Origin: CAVCAD01 sp036653735 | GTDB taxonomy: Bacteria; Bacillota_I; Bacilli_A; RF39; UBA660 | NCBI GenBank assembly: GCA_036653735.1 | Contig: JAVVTI010000006.1 | Location: 1-35,882 of the forward strand | DNA: 35,882 bases | Reading direction: 5' to 3' | Part shown: piece by piece, positions 24,110-32,160 of the stretch | How positions within the stretch are numbered: the stretch's first letter is position 1 | Layout: every line of letters starts with the position of its first letter | Position numbers and translations under genes: made by a program | Notes under the pieces: model-generated | What the model was told of the DNA's origin: nothing | Database searches by the model: none | What the model saw: only the letters and a program-made list of their open reading frames with translations

Positions 24110-25592
24110 ACTAATAAAACTATATAAAGAAAATAAAACACTAATACTAGTTTTAACATTTATATCTTTTTTAACCTTTGGTTTTTATGCATTAAATACT
24201 ATATTAAATATTGATGGTGTTACAGACCTAATATTAATAGATAAAGCAAACAATGCTCAAACATACCTATCAGTAGGTAGATGGGGATGGGCATTCATTA
24301 CTAAGATATTTAATTATTATCCCAATGCTTTATTCTTTTGGTTTATTAATACAATATTCTTTATAGGAAGTACTCTATTAATAAGTAAAATATTTAATAT
24401 AACTAATAAATTTCATCAAATACTTCTAGGAGCATTTCTAATAGTATTTCCTATTAATTCATATGCATATAGCTATACCTCATGGCAGTACTCCTTAGGT
24501 ATAGGTATATTCATATCAGTACTAAGTATATACTTAGTAAAATTCAAAAAAAACAACCTATATATCTTACTAAGTATATTATGTATAAGCTTTGCTATAG
24601 GTTTATATCAGTCATTCTTACCATTTATAATAGTACTCTTCCTATTTCTATGTATACTAGATATAGATAAAAATATAAAAACAAAAGATTTAATAAAAAA
24701 ATATTTAACTTATATCCTCATTTTAGTAGGTGGAATTATACTTTATGTAGTACTTTCTAAACTATTTGTAACCATATTTAATATAAAATGGAATAGTTAT
24801 CAAGGAGCATCTTCTATGTTTAAATTTGATATAAAAGTATTCATAGATAACTTTATACCAAATATTACTAGAAGTTTAAAAATAAATAATAAGTATTTCT
24901 TCCCTTCTTTTAGTGTATACATATTAATACTTATCTCACTATATAGTTTTATTATAAATATATTTAATATAAATAAGAAACATATAATACTCTATATTTT
25001 AATAACTATTTGTTTAATATTAGCACCTAATACATTAGCATTTATAAAACCTTATGCATGGTATCATACATTAACTTTAATACCATATTTACCACTTTCT
25101 CTTGGTTTTATATGCTTACTATTTAAAAATAATAAATTAAATTATATTAATAAATATGTAACACCTCTAATAATCTTTATAGTATGTTTATTTATGTTCT
25201 ATGATAATAAGATGGCATACATGGCTAAGTTAACAAGTGATGCTTCCTTTCATTATATGAATAGAATGCAGATGCGTATAGAAGAGTTAGATGGATACAA
25301 ACCACTTGGTTATACTAAGAAAATTTACTTTGTTGGTAGTTATAAAGACTTTGAATTTCCATACTCAAAAGCATACGTAACAGAAGTAGGACCTACATTT
25401 TCTTTTGTACATGGTAATATAGCTCTTGAAAATGCCTTAAATGTACTAGGTGATTCATATGAACTAGTAAATGATAAGATAAGTAAAGAAGAAAATGACA
25501 AAATAATTCTTTCTTCAAGTAATAAAGATGTATATCCTAAAGAAAATTCTATCTATATGTATGAAGATATAATAGTAGTTAAGATTAGATAA
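24099..25592 (+). CDS. GtrII-like membrane glucosyltransferase-family protein
   Basis: A 497-aa polytopic protein resembling the Glucos_trans_II (GtrII) family, which transfers sugar from a polyprenyl-phosphate donor to a surface glycan on the outer face. It shows a first helix, then an outer loop with IDGVTDLILIDKAN and YLSVGRWGWAFI (the GRW motif after an acidic patch is typical). A YSYTSWQYSLGIGI region, about ten membrane helices and a C-terminal outer domain of about 120 aa (KMAYMAKLTSDASFHYMNRM onward) follow. The start overlaps the previous gene by 11 bases, with GAGGA as ribosome site. GtrA plus GtrII is the layout of O-antigen glucosylation cassettes, but here the prenyl-sugar synthase is UbiA-like instead of a GtrB enzyme. 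Confidence 0.72.
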   Translation: MENKLIKLYKENKTLILVLTFISFLTFGFYALNTILNIDGVTDLILIDKANNAQTYLSVGRWGWAFITKIFNYYPNALFFWFINTIFFIGSTLLISKIFNITNKFHQILLGAFLIVFPINSYAYSYTSWQYSLGIGIFISVLSIYLVKFKKNNLYILLSILCISFAIGLYQSFLPFIIVLFLFLCILDIDKNIKTKDLIKKYLTYILILVGGIILYVVLSKLFVTIFNIKWNSYQGASSMFKFDIKVFIDNFIPNITRSLKINNKYFFPSFSVYILILISLYSFIINIFNINKKHIILYILITICLILAPNTLAFIKPYAWYHTLTLIPYLPLSLGFICLLFKNNKLNYINKYVTPLIIFIVCLFMFYDNKMAYMAKLTSDASFHYMNRMQMRIEELDGYKPLGYTKKIYFVGSYKDFEFPYSKAYVTEVGPTFSFVHGNIALENALNVLGDSYELVNDKISKEENDKIILSSSNKDVYPKENSIYMYEDIIVVKIR

Positions 25593-25660
25593 AAGTATTA
25601 TATAAAAACTATAGAAATTATATCCTATTTGTATTATACTTATAACAAGAGGAGCTTAAA

Positions 25661-28600
25661 ATGAAAAAATATAATATAATGGATGGTAATGAAGCCTGTG
25701 CAACAGCAGCATACATGTTTAGTGAAGTATGTGGAATATACCCTATAACACCATCAAGTACTATGGCCACTTTATGTGATAAATGGTCACAAGAGGGAAA
25801 GAAAAACATATTTAATGATAAAGTTAATGTAGTTCAAATGCAAAGTGAAGCAGGAGCAGCAGGACTTGTTCATGGAAGTTTGCAAGGAGGAACATTAACC
25901 ACTACTTTTACTGCTAGTCAAGGACTACTTTTAATGATACCATCAATGTATAAAATGGCAGGAGAAATGTTACCATGCGTTATACATTGTGCAGCAAGAA
26001 GCCTAGCAACCCATGCCTTATCTATATTTGGAGATCATCAAGATGTATATGCTTGTAGATCCACTGGTTTTGCAATGCTTTCAAGCGTAAATGTTCAAGA
26101 TGCATATAACCTCGCTATAGTAGCCCACCTTAGCTCTATAGAATCAAGCATACCCTTTATGCACTTCTTTGATGGCTTTAGAACTAGTCATGAATTAAAT
26201 AAAATAAGTATACTAGAAGATAAAGAAGTTCTATCACTAGTTGATTATAATCTTATAAATGAATTTAAAATGCGTAGCCTTAATATAGGAAAATGTATAA
26301 CAAGAGGTACTAGTCAAACAGAAGATATTTACTTTCAAAATACTGAAGCTAGAAATAAATACTACGATGAAGTAGCTGACATTTTAAATAAAAATATGCA
26401 AAAGATTAATAAGATAACCTCATCTTCATATAAACCCTTTGAATATTATGGAAGCCCTAATGCTAAAAAGATCATTGTCGCTATGGGTAGTGTATGTGAT
26501 ACTATTAAACTAACAATAGATGCAAATAATGAAGAATTAGGCTTAATAATTTGTCACCTATATAGACCATTTAGTTATAAATACTTCATAAATGTATTAC
26601 CATCTACTGTAAAAAGTATAGCAGTACTAGATAGAACAAAAGAAGCAGGAAGTGCAGGAGAACCTCTGTACCTAGATGTATGCTCAATACTTAAAGATAA
26701 ACACCTAAACATAGTAGGTGGAAGATATGGCTTATCAAGTAGAAATACTACTCCTGAAGATATACAAGGAGTATATGATAATCTTAATAATGAAAAACCA
26801 TTAAATAACTTTACTATAGGTATAATTGATGATGTAACACACCTAAGTCTAAATAAAGGAACTCTAAATATAAAAACAACATCCAAAGAAGTAAAAGTAT
26901 TTGGTTTTGGTTCAGATGGTATGGTAGGTGGAGTAAAAAATGTACTAAAAGTAATAGGACAAAAAACGAATACTTTTATACAAGGTTATTTTGAATATGA
27001 TTCTAAAAAAAGTGGTGGAGTAACTATAGGACATGTTAGAATAAATAATAAAAGTATAAATGCACCTTTCTATCCTACAAACCCTAGTATTATATATGTA
27101 ACAAAAGAAAGCTATCTACATAAATTTGATTGTATTAATAATATAAATAAGGATGGAAAATTCTTACTATGTACTTCAAAAGATGAAAAAGAACTTGATA
27201 CATTTTTACCAAACCATATTAAACAAGTAATAAAAGAAAAAAATATAACCTTTTATACTTGTGACACAGACAAACTTAATAAAGATTTTGAGTTAAGAGG
27301 AAAAATTAACTCAGTAGTTTCATACTACCTTTTAGAAATGCTAGGCGGAACAAAAACTGACGCTGATAACTTTAAATCTATTATTAAAAAAGAATATGGA
27401 AATAAAGGGGAAGCCATTGTTAAAAAGAATATTGACTCAATAGAAAATGCGTATAACTATCTTAATGAAGTAGACATAAATAAACTAACAATTACTAAAG
27501 AAAAAGAAATTGATGAACATAAAACACTAACACAAACACTTCTAGAACGTAAAGGAGGAGAGTTAAAAGTATCTGACTTTATAGACTATAGAGATGGTAC
27601 TTTTGAAGGCTCTACCTCTGCCTTAGATAAAAGAAGAGTAACACAACTAGTTCCAAAATGGAATAAAGATACTTGTCTAACATGTAACCAGTGTGCTTTT
27701 GTATGTCCTCACGGAGTAATAAGGCCCTATGAACTAACTAAAGAAGAATGTGAAAAAGCACACATAAATATAAATGATACTAAAGAAATACCAAATAGTG
27801 ATAAAAGATTCTATCTAAGTATTAATGAATCCTTATGTACTGGATGTACATTATGTCAAAATACTTGCCCTTCAAAAGAAAAATCTATATATATGGGACC
27901 ATATGATGAAGAAAAACAAAGAATAAGTGATTACCTAAGTAATAATATTACAAACACAGTAACATATAATAAATACACTGTAAAAGGAATAGGATATGAA
28001 ACTCCTTCATTTGAATTCCCTGGAGCATGTGCTGGATGTGGAGAAACTCCATACCTAAGAGTACTTACTAACCTATATGGAAAAGAAATAGTTATAGCAA
28101 ATGCAACAGGCTGTTCTTCTATCTATGGAGCATCACTTCCTTGTACACCATATAAAATACCATGGATTAACTCTCTATTCGAAGATAACGCAGAGTTTGG
28201 TTTAGGACTCCATACCTCATATAAAACCCTTAGAAATAGAGTATATAATATAATGAATGAAAGCATCGAAGTAGTAAATAATGATGTAAAAGAACTATAT
28301 AATAAATGGCTAAATAACATAAATAATTTTGATATAACACAAAGTATAAAAGAAGAACTAAAAGAAAAAGAAATACCTCAAGATTTAAAACTCCTACTTG
28401 ACTATATTCCATCACGCACAGTATGGATAATAGGAGGAGATGGATGGGCATACGATATAGGATATGGAGGACTAGATCATGTTCTATCATCAAATGAAAA
28501 CATAAAAATTCTAGTACTAGATACCGAGGTATACTCTAATACAGGAGGACAAAGAAGTAAAAGCACCCAAATAGGTGCAGTAGCAGAATTCGCATCCACT

Positions 28601-29044
28601 GGTAAATATAATTATAAGAAAGATTTATTTAAAATAGCTATGAACATTCCAAATGTTTTTGTAGCATCTGTTTGTCTAGGTGGTAATATGCAACAAACAA
28701 TAAAATCATTTAAAGAAGCTCAAGAACATGATGGTCCTTCTTTGATAATTGCATATAGTCCATGTATATCTCATGGAATAAAAGGAGGTATGAAAAACGT
28801 ATTAAACGAAGAAAAACTCCTAGTAGATAGTGGATATAACCTATTAATGAGATATAATCCTAAAGAAAATAAACTAACAATAGATTCAAAAGAACCAGAC
28901 TTTAATAAATATAAAGAAGTCTTTGAAAGTGAACTTAGATATAAAAACCTACCTACACTTAATCCTAAAGACTATGAACAACTATATAATAAAAATATAG
29001 AATATGCTAAAAAAAGATATGAAACATTTAAAAAAATGCAGTAA
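25661..29044 (+). CDS. nifJ: Pyruvate:ferredoxin (flavodoxin) oxidoreductase
   Basis: Homodimeric anaerobic enzyme: pyruvate + CoA to acetyl-CoA + CO2 with electrons to ferredoxin. It is full length (1127 aa, slightly below the usual ~1170). Domain order: pyruvate-binding domain I with GIYPITPSSTMA, CoA-side domain II, gamma domain (GFGSDGMVGGVKNVLK), and a ferredoxin domain with two clusters (C672/675/678/682 and C726/729/732/736). The TPP domain follows with the proximal cluster CAGCGE (C790, C793), NATGCSS, GGDGWAYDIGYGG and EVYSNTGGQRSKST. The C-terminal SPCISHG supplies the last cluster Cys. A strong AGAGGAG site precedes the ATG, and a possible -10 TATACT is at 25635-25640. It shows the organism lives anaerobically. 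Confidence 0.97.
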   Translation: MKKYNIMDGNEACATAAYMFSEVCGIYPITPSSTMATLCDKWSQEGKKNIFNDKVNVVQMQSEAGAAGLVHGSLQGGTLTTTFTASQGLLLMIPSMYKMAGEMLPCVIHCAARSLATHALSIFGDHQDVYACRSTGFAMLSSVNVQDAYNLAIVAHLSSIESSIPFMHFFDGFRTSHELNKISILEDKEVLSLVDYNLINEFKMRSLNIGKCITRGTSQTEDIYFQNTEARNKYYDEVADILNKNMQKINKITSSSYKPFEYYGSPNAKKIIVAMGSVCDTIKLTIDANNEELGLIICHLYRPFSYKYFINVLPSTVKSIAVLDRTKEAGSAGEPLYLDVCSILKDKHLNIVGGRYGLSSRNTTPEDIQGVYDNLNNEKPLNNFTIGIIDDVTHLSLNKGTLNIKTTSKEVKVFGFGSDGMVGGVKNVLKVIGQKTNTFIQGYFEYDSKKSGGVTIGHVRINNKSINAPFYPTNPSIIYVTKESYLHKFDCINNINKDGKFLLCTSKDEKELDTFLPNHIKQVIKEKNITFYTCDTDKLNKDFELRGKINSVVSYYLLEMLGGTKTDADNFKSIIKKEYGNKGEAIVKKNIDSIENAYNYLNEVDINKLTITKEKEIDEHKTLTQTLLERKGGELKVSDFIDYRDGTFEGSTSALDKRRVTQLVPKWNKDTCLTCNQCAFVCPHGVIRPYELTKEECEKAHININDTKEIPNSDKRFYLSINESLCTGCTLCQNTCPSKEKSIYMGPYDEEKQRISDYLSNNITNTVTYNKYTVKGIGYETPSFEFPGACAGCGETPYLRVLTNLYGKEIVIANATGCSSIYGASLPCTPYKIPWINSLFEDNAEFGLGLHTSYKTLRNRVYNIMNESIEVVNNDVKELYNKWLNNINNFDITQSIKEELKEKEIPQDLKLLLDYIPSRTVWIIGGDGWAYDIGYGGLDHVLSSNENIKILVLDTEVYSNTGGQRSKSTQIGAVAEFASTGKYNYKKDLFKIAMNIPNVFVASVCLGGNMQQTIKSFKEAQEHDGPSLIIAYSPCISHGIKGGMKNVLNEEKLLVDSGYNLLMRYNPKENKLTIDSKEPDFNKYKEVFESELRYKNLPTLNPKDYEQLYNKNIEYAKKRYETFKKMQ

Positions 29045-29076
29045 CTACTGCACTACTCATTATATACAATAATTTA

Positions 29077-29116
29077 AATAAAAGTCAGTATACTCCTAAA
29101 TATACCGACTTTTATT
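29077..29116. terminator. Terminator of nifJ (bidirectional)
   Basis: A 16-bp stem with one mismatch: 29077-29092 pairs with 29101-29116 around the 8-base loop CTCCTAAA. The plus strand ends in GACTTTTATTATAT, and the minus strand also has a T-rich tail. Confidence 0.75.
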
Positions 29117-29132
29117 ATATACATAAAATAGT

Positions 29133-29234
29133 AATAAAAATGGATTGTCCTTAAAGGACAATCCGGAAAAAAGAATAAAAAGGGGTTGGCTAGTGTGATA
29201 CTAGCACCAATTCGCCAAACATTTGAATTGGTAA
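29133..29234 (-). ncRNA. Candidate small RNA antisense in the nifJ-recG gap
   Basis: On the minus strand a TTGACA-type promoter (29241-29269) is followed by about 100 nt with a nested hairpin (GCTAGT...ACTAGC), a C-rich single-stranded stretch (CCAACCCC then T-rich), and a clean 10-bp stem GGATTGTCCT/AGGACAATCC (29142-29164) with tail ATTTTTATT, a typical intrinsic terminator. On the plus strand the same stem has no T-run (it is followed by GGAAAAAAG), which argues for the minus orientation. A 10-codon frame (MFGELVLVSH) exists without a ribosome site. The CCCCTTTT segment could pair with AAAAGGGG ribosome sites such as 32146-32153. The 310-bp gap otherwise holds only terminators and the recG promoter. 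Confidence 0.45.
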
Positions 29235-29240
29235 GTCTAT

Positions 29241-29269
29241 ATACTAAAGTATAAGTATACTTTTGTCAA
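29241..29269 (-). promoter_or_regulatory. Minus-strand promoter of the candidate small RNA
   Basis: On the minus strand, TTGACA (plus 29264-29269), 17-base spacer, TAGTAT (plus 29241-29246). The -35 is perfect and the -10 matches 4 of 6. The spacer includes part of a palindrome (AAAGTATA/TATACTTT, 29246-29263). Confidence 0.45.
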
Positions 29270-29296
29270 GACTTTTTAAATAAAAAAATATAAAAG

Positions 29297-29325
29297 TAGA
29301 TATTTCATAATCAAAGTGTTATAAT
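29297..29325 (+). promoter_or_regulatory. Promoter of recG
   Basis: TAGATA (29297-29302), 17-base spacer, TATAAT (29320-29325), 29 bases before the ATG. GGAAGG (29341-29346) is the ribosome site. Confidence 0.55.
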
Positions 29326-29354
29326 ATGGTTGTTTTAAGTGGAAGGAATAAAAT

Positions 29355-31352
29355 ATGCAAATATCTAAAATAAAAGGAATAGGTCCTAAAAGTATTATAA
29401 ATTTAAAGAATCTTAATATAACAACTGTTGATGACTTAATTAAGCACTATCCATATAAATATAATATTGTTTCATACACATCAATTCATAATCTACAAGA
29501 TGGTCAAACCGTATTACTTAATTGTAATGTAGATGGTCTAGTACTTCTAAGAAGATTTAACTCTAAAATGAATAGCCTAAGCTTTAGAGCAGGAATAAAT
29601 GGTAAAACAGTAAACATCATTATATTTAATAGAGCATTCTTAAAAGATGATATCATCTTAGGAAAGAATATAAATGTAATAGGTAAATATAGTGCCCTTA
29701 AAAATACTATAGTAGCAAATGATATATACTTTACTAAAGTAAAAGAAGGAACAATTAATAGTGTTTATCATCTTACAACAGGCATAACACAAAAGAACAT
29801 CATAAAATATATTAGCCTAGCACTTAGTTCAATAGAAGATATAAAAGACTATATTCCAAACTATCTAAATGATAAATATAACTTTATAAGTAAAATAGAT
29901 GCAGTTAATAAAGTACACTTTCCACAAACTTTAAAAGAACTACAAGATGCTAAAGATAAACTTATTTTTGAAGAATTCTTTATCTTTATGTTTAAAATAA
30001 ACTACTTAAAAGAAATAAACAAGGAAATTAAACTAAATAAAATAAGAGAAGTTAAATTAGATAAACTAAATGAATTTATAAAAAGTTTACCATTTAAACT
30101 AACTACTGATCAAAATACTTGTATAAAAGATATATATAAAGATTTAACAAGTACACATAGAATGAATCGTATGATAGAAGGTGATGTAGGTAGTGGTAAA
30201 ACAGTAGTATCAGTAGCAGCTATATATATAAATTACCTATCTAAGAGTCAAAGTGCACTCCTAGTACCTACAGAAGTACTTGCTATGCAGCACTATGAAA
30301 CTATAAAAAACCTATTTATAAATACCCCTATTAATATTACATTATTACTAGGTGGAACTAAAAAAAGTGAAAAAGATAAAATATATGAAGACTTATTATC
30401 AGGAAGGGTAGACTTAGTAATAGGAACACATGCCCTAATAAGTGAAAAAGCTATATTTAAAAATCTAGGTCTTGTCATAACAGATGAACAACATCGTTTT
30501 GGAGTTAAACAAAGAAGTACATTATCCTCTAAAGGCGTTTACCCTGATACTCTATATATGAGTGCAACTCCAATACCTAGAACATATGCTCTAACACTCT
30601 ATGGAGATATGGATATCTCATATATAAAGACAAAACCACTTGGTAGAAAAAATATAGAAACTATTATTAAAAGTGATAAAGATATAAATGAAATACTATC
30701 ACTAATGCTTGATGAAATTAAAAAAGGACACCAGATATATGTAGTAAGTCCTTTAATAGAAGAAAGCGAAACACTAGACCTTACAAATGTAAAAAAACTA
30801 AAAGAAAAGATAGATAGTGAATATAATAAAAAAGTAAGAACAGAAATACTTCATGGACGCTTATCAAAAGATGATAAAGAAAAAGTAATGGAAAACTTTA
30901 AAAAAGGAATAACAAACATACTTATCTCTACTACAGTTGTAGAAGTAGGACTAGACTGTGCTAATGCTACAATGATGGTAATATTTGATGCAGAAATGTT
31001 TGGCCTAGCAACACTTCATCAGTTAAGAGGTAGAATAGGAAGAAACTCCTATGATTGCAAATGTATTTTAATAGGACCTTCTACTAATAAAAGACTAAAA
31101 GTACTTACTGAGAGTAATGATGGATTCTACATAACAGAAAAAGACTTTGAAATGAGAGGAGAAGGAGACCTCTTTGGCGTAAAACAAAGTGGAGATATGT
31201 CATTTAAAATAGCAAGTATAAAAAATGATTACAAAGTTTTATTAACAGCAAAAGATGAAGCAGACACTTTTATAAAAGAAAATATGAAAAACGACTTTAT
31301 TAAATACAAATTATATAGTAAAATAGCATTAGATTTAAGAAAATTAGATTAA
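29355..31352 (+). CDS. recG: ATP-dependent DNA helicase RecG
   Basis: Branch-migration helicase that remodels stalled replication forks and Holliday junctions. It begins with a helix-hairpin-helix/wedge region (KIKGIGPKSIINLKNLNI, then OB-fold). Helicase motifs: Walker A GDVGSGKT (276-283), the DEQHR box (377-381) in ITDEQHRFGVKQR, MSATPIPRTYALTLYGDMD, VVEVGLDCANATMMVIFDAE and QLRGRIGR. The C-terminal block GDLFGVKQSGDMSFKIA is diagnostic for RecG. The 665-aa length is slightly short but complete. It has its own promoter, and the YebC-type gene follows 23 bases later, probably on the same transcript. Confidence 0.97.
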   Translation: MQISKIKGIGPKSIINLKNLNITTVDDLIKHYPYKYNIVSYTSIHNLQDGQTVLLNCNVDGLVLLRRFNSKMNSLSFRAGINGKTVNIIIFNRAFLKDDIILGKNINVIGKYSALKNTIVANDIYFTKVKEGTINSVYHLTTGITQKNIIKYISLALSSIEDIKDYIPNYLNDKYNFISKIDAVNKVHFPQTLKELQDAKDKLIFEEFFIFMFKINYLKEINKEIKLNKIREVKLDKLNEFIKSLPFKLTTDQNTCIKDIYKDLTSTHRMNRMIEGDVGSGKTVVSVAAIYINYLSKSQSALLVPTEVLAMQHYETIKNLFINTPINITLLLGGTKKSEKDKIYEDLLSGRVDLVIGTHALISEKAIFKNLGLVITDEQHRFGVKQRSTLSSKGVYPDTLYMSATPIPRTYALTLYGDMDISYIKTKPLGRKNIETIIKSDKDINEILSLMLDEIKKGHQIYVVSPLIEESETLDLTNVKKLKEKIDSEYNKKVRTEILHGRLSKDDKEKVMENFKKGITNILISTTVVEVGLDCANATMMVIFDAEMFGLATLHQLRGRIGRNSYDCKCILIGPSTNKRLKVLTESNDGFYITEKDFEMRGEGDLFGVKQSGDMSFKIASIKNDYKVLLTAKDEADTFIKENMKNDFIKYKLYSKIALDLRKLD

Positions 31353-31375
31353 AATAAGAAAAGGAAGTGAAAATC

Positions 31376-32089
31376 ATGGGAAGAGCTCATGAAGTACGTG
31401 CTGCAAGTATGGCTAAAACAGCAGCATCAAAATCAAAACTATACTCAGTTTATGCAAAGGAGATTTATCAAGCAGCTAAATCAAACCCAGACCCAGTAAA
31501 TAACTTAGAATTAAAAAGAGTTATAGAAAAAGCAAAAAAAGAACAAATACCCGCAGATGTTATTAATAGAAATATTGATAAAGTAAAAAAGGGAGTAATA
31601 GAAGATTATCAAGTAATAGAATATGAAGCCTTTGCACAAGGAAAGTCAAATCTTATCATTAAGTGCCTAACTGATAATACTAATAGAAGCCTAAGTTCAG
31701 TAAAAACTGTATTTAATAAATGCGGTGCTAAAATGGCTTCAATAGGATCAGTATCATTTATGTATGATCATCTAGGAGCATTAGGTTTTACTGGTTATAA
31801 TGAAGAAGATATAATGAACACTCTATTTGAAGAAAATGTAGAAGTAATAGATATAGAAAATGAAAACAACCTAATAACAGTATATTGTGATCCAAAAGAT
31901 TTAAATATTTTTAAAACAATATTAGAAAACAAATATAAAGATATTAAATTTGATATAGATGAAATAGCATGGTATCCAAAAGACTATACAACACTTCAAG
32001 AAGAAGAACTTGATAAATTTAAAAGACTTATTACTTTATTAGAAGAAATAGATGATGTTAGTAATGTTTATCATAATGTTAAGATATAA
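31376..32089 (+). CDS. YebC/PmpR family protein (YeeN-type)
   Basis: A 237-aa member of the YebC/TACO1 family. Such proteins have been called DNA-binding regulators, and translation roles at the ribosome (mitochondrial TACO1, relief of proline stalling) are described for relatives. The N-terminus MGRAHEVRAASMAKTAASKS and KEIYQAAKSNPDPVNN match the YeeN-like branch rather than E. coli YebC (MAGHSKW type). A GTG at 31367 gives a 3-residue longer frame but lies inside the ribosome site AAGGAAGTG (31361-31369). The ATG at 31376 restores the conserved N-terminus. The C-terminus carries FDIDEIAWYPKDY. It probably shares the recG transcript. Confidence 0.93.
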   Translation: MGRAHEVRAASMAKTAASKSKLYSVYAKEIYQAAKSNPDPVNNLELKRVIEKAKKEQIPADVINRNIDKVKKGVIEDYQVIEYEAFAQGKSNLIIKCLTDNTNRSLSSVKTVFNKCGAKMASIGSVSFMYDHLGALGFTGYNEEDIMNTLFEENVEVIDIENENNLITVYCDPKDLNIFKTILENKYKDIKFDIDEIAWYPKDYTTLQEEELDKFKRLITLLEEIDDVSNVYHNVKI

Positions 32090-32101
32090 TAATTAAAAAG
32101 T

Positions 32102-32130
32102 TTTACAAATAACTTAATACATGGTATAAT
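32102..32130 (+). promoter_or_regulatory. Promoter of the acyl-CoA synthetase-like gene
   Basis: TTTACA (32102-32107), exactly 17 bases, TATAAT (32125-32130). The start codon is at 32161, preceded by the very strong ribosome site AAAAGGGGG (32145-32153). Confidence 0.7.
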
Positions 32131-32160
32131 AACAATCAATTTTAAAAGGGGGAATATAAA

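Noticed and set aside
26575..26886. 103-codon minus-strand frame inside nifJ
   Set aside because: Antisense to a fully conserved enzyme; no ribosome site or recognisable motif.
25661..29044. nifJ as truncated because it is about 40 residues shorter than usual
   Set aside because: All domains, both ferredoxin clusters, the TPP site and the C-terminal cluster Cys are present; the shortness comes from trimmed loops.
29246..29263. Palindrome AAAGTATA-AG-TATACTTT as a terminator on the plus strand
   Set aside because: A 2-base loop is sterically poor and the T-run is short. The sequence is better explained as part of the minus-strand promoter region, though some role is possible.
31367..31375. 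GTG start for the YebC-type gene
   Set aside because: The GTG is part of the ribosome site; the ATG at 31376 gives the conserved MGRAHEVR N-terminus.
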